From NCBI GenBank assembly GCA_020050895.1, contig JAGVJW010000143.1:1-9786 (forward strand): a stretch of 9,786 nucleotides of DNA, in the 5' to 3' direction. The DNA is from a bacterium (GTDB lineage: Bacteria > Bacteroidota > Ignavibacteria > Kapaibacteriales > Kapaibacteriaceae). Every line of letters begins with the position of its first letter. Position 1 is the stretch's first letter. The notes beneath the pieces are model-generated. The model was given only the letters and a program-made list of their open reading frames with translations, did not search any database and was not told the DNA's origin. The translations under genes and the position numbers were made by a program. Of the stretch, positions 1 to 7,300 are shown piece by piece.

Positions 1-1236
1 ACATTCTTCGGCAGCGGGAAAAAAATCTACGCGCCCGACATTCCCCCACTGGACTATTTGGCAATGCTCGCAGCACGAAGCAGCATGGACATGGATATGG
101 ATGATATGAATATGGACATGGACTCATCCGGAGAGAATACGATGAAGGATATGCATATGAAGGACATGGATATGAAGGATATGGATATGAAAGACATGGA
201 TATGGAGAAGAGTAATAACGCAATGCCCGGCATGGAAATGCCGGATACAACTGTGAATGAAGTGCTTTCCTATAATATGTTACGATCCGTAGCCCCCACA
301 GCATTCGACACTGCATTACCTGTTCGTGAGATTCAATTCACGCTATCTGGAAACATGCTGCGATACATCTGGTCGTTCAACGATTCTCCACTTTCAAAGG
401 CCGATAAGATATTGATCCGGAAAGGCGAAGTAGTGCGCATGAAATTCGTAAACACAACAATGATGCGTCACCCCCTGCATCTCCACGGGCATTTCTTTCG
501 TCTGATTAATGAGCAGGGCAAGTATTCACCATTAAAACATACATTCGACATCCAGCCAATGGAATCCGTCACCATTGAATTTTTGGCAAGTGAAGAGAAG
601 GATTGGTTTTTTCACTGCCACATCCTCTATCACATGATGAGTGGTATGGCCAGGATTGTGAGTTATGAGGGCAGTGAACAGAATGAGTTTGCAAAAACAG
701 GATACTCAATGTTGAAAGGCGAAGACAATTTCATTTCGGCATGGTTCGACCTGAGTGTATTATCCAATAGCGCCTGGTTCGAAGGATATGTGTCGAATCT
801 TGATTACCAGTTACGTTTCGACGGACGCGGAACCTGGAAGGGAGATTACGAAACGGAGACCCACCTGCTTCGCTACCTCGATAAGGATGACTTCCTTGCT
901 GCGTTTATCGGATACGATCTGCGCCTGAACCGGACGTTAGCAAAATCTTCGGTTCCGAATACAAAAGATAACCGGAGAGTATTTGAAGTTGGCGTTCTCT
1001 ATCTACTCCCGTTTTTCTTTGAATCAGAGCTTCGCATAGACCAAACAGCACGCGTCAGGTTCCAACTGCAGCGCAGAGATATGCCCATCACGTCGCGCCT
1101 GTTCTTTGATGGTCGGGTAAATACTGATAAGGAGTACACCGTTGGACTACGATACTTTATTACGCGCACTTTCTCGGTGAGCGCCCTGTACGATAGTGAT
1201 TATGGTATTGGAGCCGGAATCAGCGTGCGCTACTAA
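1..1236 (+). CDS. copA: Multicopper oxidase (CopA/PcoA type), 5'-truncated by the window, with C-terminal CopB-like barrel domain
   Basis: The frame is open from base 1, so the true start and cupredoxin domains 1-2 lie upstream; 411 residues are visible. Numbering from base 1, residues 29-80 are a Met/Asp-rich linker, a likely Cu(I)-binding stretch as in CopA/PcoA. Residues about 95-222 are the last cupredoxin domain, with HPLHLHGH (H157, H160, H162, H164) and HCHILYHMMSGM (H205, C206, H207, H211, M216). These supply the family's T1, T2 and T3 copper ligands, so the site looks intact. The family oxidises or sequesters Cu(I) in the periplasm. Residues about 240-411 are alternating beta-strands containing LLPFFFESELRID and ending GAGISVRY, an outer-membrane-barrel-like aromatic C-terminus that resembles CopB/PcoB. 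The product therefore looks like an oxidase tethered to the outer membrane. The oxidase call is firm; the barrel call is inference from strand pattern and remembered CopB sequences. The gene is followed by 135 non-coding bases before the ATPase. Confidence 0.9.
   Translation, partial: TFFGSGKKIYAPDIPPLDYLAMLAARSSMDMDMDDMNMDMDSSGENTMKDMHMKDMDMKDMDMKDMDMEKSNNAMPGMEMPDTTVNEVLSYNMLRSVAPTAFDTALPVREIQFTLSGNMLRYIWSFNDSPLSKADKILIRKGEVVRMKFVNTTMMRHPLHLHGHFFRLINEQGKYSPLKHTFDIQPMESVTIEFLASEEKDWFFHCHILYHMMSGMARIVSYEGSEQNEFAKTGYSMLKGEDNFISAWFDLSVLSNSAWFEGYVSNLDYQLRFDGRGTWKGDYETETHLLRYLDKDDFLAAFIGYDLRLNRTLAKSSVPNTKDNRRVFEVGVLYLLPFFFESELRIDQTARVRFQLQRRDMPITSRLFFDGRVNTDKEYTVGLRYFITRTFSVSALYDSDYGIGAGISVRY
142..201 (+). 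repeat. Four 15-bp tandem repeats encoding Met-Lys-Asp-Met-Asp/His
   Basis: Four in-frame 15-bp units (142, 157, 172, 187) encode MKDMH, MKDMD, MKDMD and MKDMD inside the oxidase linker. They differ mainly by GAT/GAC and AAG/AAA wobble changes plus one H/D change. Flanking sequence (85-141 and 202-240) is also Met/Asp-rich but irregular. Methionine clusters of this kind bind Cu(I)/Ag(I) in periplasmic copper proteins. Copy number may vary by slippage without breaking the frame. Confidence 0.85.
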
Positions 1237-1371
1237 TTGGCTGCGTCGGTCGCCAACAAAAACATAACAATCGTGAGAACACCTGCCTTCCAATTAATCT
1301 CGCAATATTTGTCCGATCAATGTCTTAGAATCCCCTCTTGCAATGGTTTTTAACTAATTAAAGTTACTAAA

Positions 1372-3618
1372 ATGGATCCGCACGATCAACATAGCCACGA
1401 TCAGCACAGCCACGATCAGCAAGGCCACGATCAGCACAGCCACGATCAGCAAGGCCACGATCAGCACAGCCACGATCAGCACAGCCACGATCAGCAAGGC
1501 CACGATCAGCACAGCCACGCTCAGCAAGGCCACGATCAGCACAGCCACGATCAGCAAGGCCACGATCAGCACAGTAAGGACATGCAAGGCAAGGATCCGC
1601 AAGGACACGATCAGCACAAGAAAGGCAGTCATGTCGGCATGACGGGCGCCGGAGGCCATAACGGCCACGGCGGACATCATGCCATGATGATAGATGACTT
1701 TAAAACGCGATTCATGTATTCCATCGGTCTCACGATCCCCGTACTGGCATTGTCGCACATGATTCAGCAGTGGCTGGGTTACGATTTGACATTTACAGGC
1801 AAGAAGTATGTATTGTTCTTGCTTTCCTCCGTCGTCTTTTTCTATGGTGGGTGGCCATTCCTCAAAGGGTTTTGGGACGAGCTGAAGGATAGGAATCCAG
1901 GCATGATGGTACTCATTGCTGTAGCCATAACTGTGGCTTACATCTACAGTTCAGCCGTAGTGTTTGGTTTGGAAGGCATGGATTTCTTTTGGGAGCTTGC
2001 AACGCTAATCGTCATCATGCTGTTCGGACATTGGATAGAAATGAAATCCGTGATGGGTGCATCGAGGGCGCTGGAACTGCTCGTGCAAATGATGCCCGCT
2101 GAAGCGCACATGGTGCATGGCGACCACATCATGGACGTAAAGGTGGAAGACTTGAATAAAAAGGACATCATTCTCATCAAAGCCAATGAGAAGATTCCGG
2201 CTGACGGCGTCGTGGTTGACGGTGAAAGCTACGTCGACGAAAGCATGCTAACGGGTGAAAGCAAACCAGTAAAAAAAGTTAAGGGCGATACGGTGATTGG
2301 CGGGTCTGTAAACGGCAACCAGTCCTTCAAGGTAGAAGTTGCCAAAACAGGCAAGGAAAGCTACCTTAGCAAGGTCATCGGTTTAGTAGAAGAAGCCCAG
2401 AGAGCCAAGTCGAAAACGCAGAACCTTGCCAACCTCGCGGCACGGTGGCTAACGTTTATTGCCATTGGAGCGGGCACCACTGCCCTCGTTGTGTGGGTAA
2501 GCATGGGCAAGCCATGGGATTTCGCCCTCGAACGAATGGTAACAGTAATGGTGATCTCCTGTCCTCATGCCTTAGGCCTTGCCATCCCCCTTGTAGTAGC
2601 CATTTCCACGGCACTATCTGCAGGCAGGGGGCTTCTAATACGTAATCGGACAGCGTTCGAAAACGCACGGAAGATATCGGTTCTGGTGTTCGACAAAACA
2701 GGAACACTTACCGAAGGAAAGTTTGGCGTCGCCCGTTACGAAAGCATTGTAAATAATATTAGCAAGGAAGATCTCCTATCGTTTGCCGCTTCACTCGAAC
2801 AACACTCCGAGCATCCAATTGCCCAAGGAATAGTAAAAGTTGCCATAGAATTGAATCTTGGATTGAAGAACGTAGAAAACTTTGAATCCCTCACAGCCAA
2901 AGGGATTCAGGGAACAATTGACGGACAGATATGGAGAGTGGTTAGCCCCCTATACCTAAAAGAAAAAAATATTACCATTCCAGACAGTGCTGTCTCCGAT
3001 GCCGCAGAGACCATCGTTTTCGTGCTGGCCGATGATACGCTTGCTGGATTCATCGCCTTGGCAGACAAGATTAGAGAGGAAAGTCCAAAGGCAATTGAAA
3101 TACTACGTAAAAAAGGCATGAAGCTGTACATGGCAACGGGCGACAATGAAAGGACAGCTCGCTCAGTAAGTGAGAAACTTGGGTTGGACGGGTATTTCAG
3201 TGAGGTTCTGCCACACCAAAAAGTTGATATCATCAAGAAGCTGCAGAGCGAAGGGCATTTTGTGGCTATGACTGGAGATGGTGTGAACGATGCTCCTGCT
3301 CTGGCCCAGGCAGATGTAGGTATTGCCGTTGGCTCGGGGACGGACGTGGCAGCCGAAACCGCTGATATCATCCTTGTAAACAGTAATCCAAAGGACATTG
3401 CCAATCTCGTGCTGTTTGGTAGGGCCACATATAAGAAAATGATACAAAACCTTGCATGGGCTACCGGGTACAATGCATTTGCGCTTCCGTTAGCGACGGG
3501 CTTTATCCCCGGACTGGTGATCAGCCCGGCGATTGGCGCTGTATTTATGAGTCTGAGCACCATCATTGTGGCAATTAATGCTCAGCTTTTAAAGGGTACG
3601 CTGAAGAACTATCAGTAA
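1372..3618 (+). CDS. copB: CopB-type P1B copper/silver-translocating ATPase with N-terminal His-repeat tail
   Basis: Inner-membrane P-type ATPase of 748 residues, close to the usual CopB length. Residues 1 to about 110 are a cytosolic tail rich in HDQHS/HDQQG repeats followed by a Gly/His patch; there is no CxxC metal-binding domain. Membrane segments begin near residue 114. Motifs in order are TGES (294-297, actuator), CPH (397-399, the transport site in the sixth membrane segment), DKTGT (phosphorylated D441), SEHP (479-482), GDGVND (635-640), YN (700-701) and MSLST...N (726-736). CPH plus MSxST is the signature of the CopB (P1B-3) subgroup, which exports Cu(I)/Ag(I) or Cu(II); which ion is used here cannot be told. 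The ATG at 1372 directly precedes the repeats; the leader is AT-rich with no Shine-Dalgarno, common in Bacteroidota. A weak -7-like box (aatatttg, 1304-1311) sits upstream without a good -33 partner. Confidence 0.95.
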   Translation: MDPHDQHSHDQHSHDQQGHDQHSHDQQGHDQHSHDQHSHDQQGHDQHSHAQQGHDQHSHDQQGHDQHSKDMQGKDPQGHDQHKKGSHVGMTGAGGHNGHGGHHAMMIDDFKTRFMYSIGLTIPVLALSHMIQQWLGYDLTFTGKKYVLFLLSSVVFFYGGWPFLKGFWDELKDRNPGMMVLIAVAITVAYIYSSAVVFGLEGMDFFWELATLIVIMLFGHWIEMKSVMGASRALELLVQMMPAEAHMVHGDHIMDVKVEDLNKKDIILIKANEKIPADGVVVDGESYVDESMLTGESKPVKKVKGDTVIGGSVNGNQSFKVEVAKTGKESYLSKVIGLVEEAQRAKSKTQNLANLAARWLTFIAIGAGTTALVVWVSMGKPWDFALERMVTVMVISCPHALGLAIPLVVAISTALSAGRGLLIRNRTAFENARKISVLVFDKTGTLTEGKFGVARYESIVNNISKEDLLSFAASLEQHSEHPIAQGIVKVAIELNLGLKNVENFESLTAKGIQGTIDGQIWRVVSPLYLKEKNITIPDSAVSDAAETIVFVLADDTLAGFIALADKIREESPKAIEILRKKGMKLYMATGDNERTARSVSEKLGLDGYFSEVLPHQKVDIIKKLQSEGHFVAMTGDGVNDAPALAQADVGIAVGSGTDVAAETADIILVNSNPKDIANLVLFGRATYKKMIQNLAWATGYNAFALPLATGFIPGLVISPAIGAVFMSLSTIIVAINAQLLKGTLKNYQ
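1381..1620 (+). repeat. Sixteen-unit 15-bp minisatellite encoding the HDQHS/HDQQG tail of CopB
   Basis: Thirteen near-perfect units (cacgatcagcacagc or cacgatcagcaaggc) run from 1381 to 1575. Two degenerate units (KDMQG, KDPQG; 1576-1605) and one last HDQHK unit (1606-1620) follow. The two variants alternate in a pattern suggesting a higher-order duplication: 1396-1470 and 1471-1545 are 75-bp copies differing only at 1520 (C for A, giving HAQQG). The encoded tail is a probable copper-binding histidine cluster. Near identity at synonymous sites points to recent expansion or ongoing homogenisation. Confidence 0.95.
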
Positions 3619-3623
3619 GGTGG

Positions 3624-3715
3624 AAGTTGCCGGGAGACATATGCTGCCGGGTAACTTGCCGGGAGACATATGCTGCCGGGTAAGTTGCCGGGAGGCATAT
3701 GCTGCCGGGTAACTT
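3624..3715 (+). repeat. Three 29-bp intergenic repeats with internal dyad symmetry
   Basis: A 24-bp core (gccgggagacatatgctgccgggt) occurs at 3629, 3658 and 3687. The first two copies are identical; the third has G for A at 3695. The cores are separated and bounded by 5-bp spacers alternating AAGTT (3624), AACTT (3653), AAGTT (3682) and AACTT (3711). Because AAGTT and AACTT are reverse complements, each unit forms an imperfect hairpin: spacer arms, then CCGG against CCGG, with CATATG at the tip. The array begins six bases after the copB stop. It could protect mRNA ends, bind a protein, or be a mobile REP-like repeat; none of these is shown by the sequence alone. Confidence 0.9.
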
Positions 3716-3756
3716 CTCAAATTTCAGTAAAACCCAATTTTTTTTTGAATGATTCG

Positions 3757-3764
3757 TACATTTG
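3757..3764 (+). promoter_or_regulatory. Candidate Bacteroidota -7 promoter element (TACATTTG)
   Basis: TACATTTG matches the Bacteroidota -7 consensus TAnnTTTG exactly. It would place transcription start a few bases before the TTG at 3783. No TTTG-like -33 element lies at the expected spacing of about 19 bp; the only nearby TTTG, at the end of the T-run (3744-3747), is too close. An 8-mer with two free positions can occur by chance, so support is modest. Confidence 0.3.
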
Positions 3765-3774
3765 CCGCGTCCTT

Positions 3775-3780
3775 GGAGGG
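3775..3780 (+). promoter_or_regulatory. Possible ribosome binding site GGAGGG deciding a TTG start
   Basis: GGAGGG lies just before TTG 3783, three bases from the end of GGAGG, which is a short spacing. It favours 3783 over the in-frame TTG at 3762, which overlaps the candidate -7 box and has no such element ahead of it. The other translated genes here have AT-rich or weak leaders, so the site may not be essential. Confidence 0.4.
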
Positions 3781-3782
3781 AA

Positions 3783-4223
3783 TTGAAGGCTTTTAACAAC
3801 ATAGTATCGGTTTTCTTATCCATGCTGGTGCTGCTCAGCTCCACGAGTTTTAGCGTTAGCATGCATTATTGCGTGGGTCATGTAGAAGACACGACACTGT
3901 CGCAGCCATCAAATACGTGTGAAATGGTGGCAGAAACTACCACCTGTGCAAATAACCAGCATAACCCGGATTGTGAGCGTGGTATTGGTATTGCACGAGA
4001 AAAGAGTTGCTGCGTCGATCATTATATACAAGTAGCCGGTCAACAGCATCCTGCACAGATCGCTTCTGTTTCATTTCCCTTCGTTCAAGTGGAGATGGTA
4101 CTGCATGCAGTTGCTTCGCTGCTAATTACTGAGCCCTCCGTTGATACATTTTCCTATATAGAATATCCGCCCCCGCCGACAAATCGGGATATCAAGATCC
4201 TGATCCATTCCCTCCTTATTTGA
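3783..4223 (+). CDS. HYC_CC_PP family small exported Cys-rich protein
   Basis: 146 residues if read from TTG 3783, which gives the family-like opening MKAFNN followed by a hydrophobic signal or anchor segment (about residues 6-26). The in-frame TTG at 3762 would add PRPWREL ahead of it, and ATG 3822 would cut into the hydrophobic segment. No in-frame ATG exists upstream before the TGA at 3750. The three naming motifs are present: HYC (28-30), CC (76-77) and a proline run (129-132). Cysteines sit at 30, 46, 55, 64, 76 and 77, suited to disulfides or metal binding in the periplasm. This family is common in Bacteroidota and is often seen beside cation-efflux genes; its function is not established. 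Here it sits between the copper ATPase and cusA, consistent with a copper-related accessory role, which is inference. Confidence 0.8.
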   Translation: MKAFNNIVSVFLSMLVLLSSTSFSVSMHYCVGHVEDTTLSQPSNTCEMVAETTTCANNQHNPDCERGIGIAREKSCCVDHYIQVAGQQHPAQIASVSFPFVQVEMVLHAVASLLITEPSVDTFSYIEYPPPPTNRDIKILIHSLLI

Positions 4224-4252
4224 TTTTTGATAATTGGCCGAGCACTTTCTCC

Positions 4253-4285
4253 AAATAGTTAGGGGAAAGGTTGTTAGCTATTTTT
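4253..4285 (+). terminator. AU-rich stem-loop upstream of cusA, weak terminator or attenuator candidate
   Basis: Arms aaatagttag (4253-4262) and ttagctattt (4274-4283) pair over 10 positions, including two G-T wobbles, around an 11-base loop. Two more T residues follow, so the 3' arm runs into a five-T run (4281-4285). It lies 31 bases before the cusA ATG. The stem is AU-rich and so weaker than a classical intrinsic terminator. It could partly separate expression of the small gene from cusA, or be chance in an AT-rich gap. Confidence 0.3.
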
Positions 4286-4316
4286 CAATCTTCTCAATCA
4301 AAGGGCTCATCCAGAC

Positions 4317-7300
4317 ATGATAAAGAAATTAATTCTCTATTTCTTAGAGAACAAGCTTATCACCACAATTATAGTATTGATTTTTATCGGATGGGGCGTA
4401 TCCACCGCCCCCTTCAACTGGAAATTGGATTGGTTCCCACGTAACCCTGTGCCAGTCGACGCAATACCTGATATCGGTGAAAATCAACAAATTGTTTATA
4501 CCGAATGGATGGGTCGGTCCCCACAGGACATTGAGAACCAGATTACCTATCCGCTAACCACATCGTTATTGGGAATTCCGGGTGTGAAGACTATCCGGAG
4601 TAATTCCATTTTCGGTCTCTCAGAAATCTATATCATATTCAATGAAGATATTGAATTCTATTGGGCACGGACGCGCATTCTGGAAAAACTGAATTCATTG
4701 CCTGCCGGGAAATTACCCGATGGAGTTACGCCTGCCTTAGGCCCAGATGCTACAGCCCTTGGACAAGTATACTGGTACACACTCGAAGGTCGGGACCCCA
4801 AGACGGGAAAACCAGCAGGGGGCTGGGACCCACACGAGCTACGGACTATTCAAGATTTTTATGTTGGCTATTCTCTGACTTCATCCGGTGGCGTTGCTGA
4901 AGTGGCTGCTATAGGGGGCTTTGTAAAAGAATACCAAGTGGATATTGATCCGATAGCCATGAAGGAGTACAACGTTGATGTTGCCCAGATTATGGATGCC
5001 GTTAGAAAGAGTAATCTCGACGTTGGCGCCAGAACTATTGAATTCAATCGGGCGGAATATCTGGTACGCGGCTTAGGCTATATCAAAAACTTAGAAGACC
5101 TTGAGAAGGCTGTAATCGTACAACACAACAATACTCCGATTCGCATCAAGGATGTGGCAAAGGTCCATTTTGGACCTGAAACGCGGAGAGGTGGCCTTGA
5201 TAAAGGAGGTGCGGAAGCTACGGGAGCTGTAGTTGTTGCTAGATATGCAGCTAATCCCCTTGAAGTTATTGAGAACGTTAAAAAGAAAATTACTGAGATA
5301 TCACCTGGATTACCTTCTAAAATCTTGCCTGACGGAACAGTATCCAAGGTTACGATAGTTCCTTTTTACGACCGCGCAGGTTTGATTAAGGAAACGCTTG
5401 GCACTTTGGAATCAGCACTGGAGCACGAGATACTCATCTCCATCATCGTGGTAATTGTATTGGTATTGAATATCCGAGCATCTATCATCATTTCTAGTTT
5501 GTTGCCGGTAGCTGTTCTAATGGCGTTCATAGCAATGCGTTTGTTTAAGATTGATGCAAATGTGGTTGCCCTTTCAGGCATTGCCATCGCTATTGGTGTA
5601 ATGGTTGATGTTGGAATCATATTCGTGGAGAATATCGTCAGGCACCTGGAACTGCCTGAGAACCATGGTGCAAGAGGGAGGAAGCTACTTACAGTTATTC
5701 ATGAGGCATGCGTCGAAGTAGCTTCTGCCGTTATCACTGCGTTATCAACCACCGTAGTAAGTTTTTTACCAGTATTTGCAATGGAAGCAGCAGAGGGCAA
5801 GCTGTTCAAACCATTGGCTTATACAAAGACGTTTGCATTATTAGCCTCCTTTGTCCTTGGAGTTGTAGCAGTCCCCGCTCTTGCTCATGCAGTTTTTTCC
5901 ATCACGTTTGATAAAGAGAGAACACAAAAAATCTGGGCAACTATCACGGCTGCATTAGGAGTCGCCTTCCTGATATTTTATGGGAACTTCCTTGCCATTT
6001 CTTTGATTTTATTTGGGATCAATAACTTCTTGGAAAGCAAGTGGCCTGAGCGCTTCAAAAAATGGGTTACATGGATAAATACGATTATCATTCTTCTTAC
6101 CATTGTGTATTTCCTAAATGAAGCATGGCTGCCGTTAGGTGCACAAAACAGTCTCATTGTTAATTACCTGTTCGTCCTTGCGCTCGTGGGGACTGTCCTA
6201 GGCATCCTGATGTCTATTGTGCATTACTACGCAAGAGTTTTGCAATGGTGTCTAACGCACAAATGGCAGTTTCTCATGGTGCCTACTCTTACAATTCTGT
6301 TTGGGATGACTACCTGGCTTGGGTTTGATAAAATGTTTGGTTTCATTGCCGACGGCGGAGGTGCTATTGGGTTGAATCTCCGGCAAACCGGCGGATGGAA
6401 ATTCGCTTCAACAACGATACCCGGAGTTGGTAAGGAATTCATGCCTCCATTGGATGAGGGCTCATACTTGTTAATGCCGACAACGATGTCGCACTCCGGT
6501 GTTGAGGAAAACATTGATGTAATTCGGAAACTCGATTCCTATGTGCAGCGGATACCAGAAGTGGAATCTGTGGTTGGTAAATGGGGACGCGTTAATTCGG
6601 CGCTCGACCCTGCAGACATCTCAATGTTCGAGAATACCATCATGTACAAGCCCGAATACGTTGTTAATGAAGACGGACACAGGATGCGGTTCAAGGTGGA
6701 TGATGAGAGTTTTGTTTTGAAAGACGGGACAACATATAATCCTAAAAAAGATGAATTTCGAGTTGTAGATAGAGAGAATTTAATTCCAGATGATAAGGGC
6801 GAATATTTCCGTCAATGGAGAGACTCTGTTAAATCTCCCGATGATATATGGAAAGAAATCGTAAAGGCTACCAACATACCTGGAATAACTTCCGCTCCGC
6901 AGTTACAGCCCATTCAAGTACGCCTCATCATGCTAGCCACTGGCATGAGGGCACCTGTTGGAATTAAGGTGTTCGGACCAAATCTCGAGGTGATAGAACG
7001 CGTCGGGCTTCAGTTGGAAAAAATCCTCCAGCAAGTTCCAAGCATTGAATCGAGGACGGTTTTTGCAGACAGAATTGTTGGCAAACCATACTTAGAGTTC
7101 GCAATCAACCGTGATGAGATTGCGCGGTATGGTCTGACAATTCAAGACATGCAAACATTTATCGAAGTGGCTATTGGCGGAATCAAGCTATCTACAACAG
7201 TTGAGGGGCGCGAACGCTTCCCAGTTCGCGTCAGGTATGCCAGAGAGTTTCGGGACAACCCAGAAGATGTAATGAAGGTTCTGATTCCAACGCCATCGGG

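Noticed and set aside
58..1236. Start of the oxidase at TTG 58
   Set aside because: The frame is open to base 1 and the preceding residues (KKIYAPDIPPLDYL) match the interdomain linker of multicopper oxidases, so the gene begins upstream of the window.
1304..1311. Possible -7 promoter box (aatatttg) upstream of copB
   Set aside because: It misses one fixed position of TAnnTTTG and has no convincing TTTG at -33, so it is too weak to list as a feature.
1352..1365. AACT...AGTT inverted repeat just before the copB start as an operator
   Set aside because: The arms are only 4 bp and the centre does not pair; this is expected by chance in an AT-rich leader and matches no copper-regulator box I know.
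1354..1758. Antisense open frame with a highly hydrophobic LIVAVLIVALL-type repeat
   Set aside because: It is the complement of the HDQ repeat; the hydrophobic pattern follows mechanically from the His/Asp/Gln codons, and the reverse strand is otherwise a shadow of the ATPase gene.
2907..3566. Long antisense open frame within copB
   Set aside because: It is a shadow of a well-conserved ATPase region, with no recognisable protein features of its own.
3624..3715. The repeat array as a CRISPR
   Set aside because: The cores are separated by only 5-bp complementary spacers, with no unique spacers and no cas genes nearby.
3738..3746. Nine-T run as an intrinsic terminator of copB
   Set aside because: No GC-rich stem ends directly before the T-run; the nearest hairpin (third 29-bp unit) ends more than 20 bases upstream.
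3575..3862. Antisense open frame crossing the 29-bp repeats
   Set aside because: Its composition comes from the repeat array and from the complement of neighbouring coding sequence; it has no family features.
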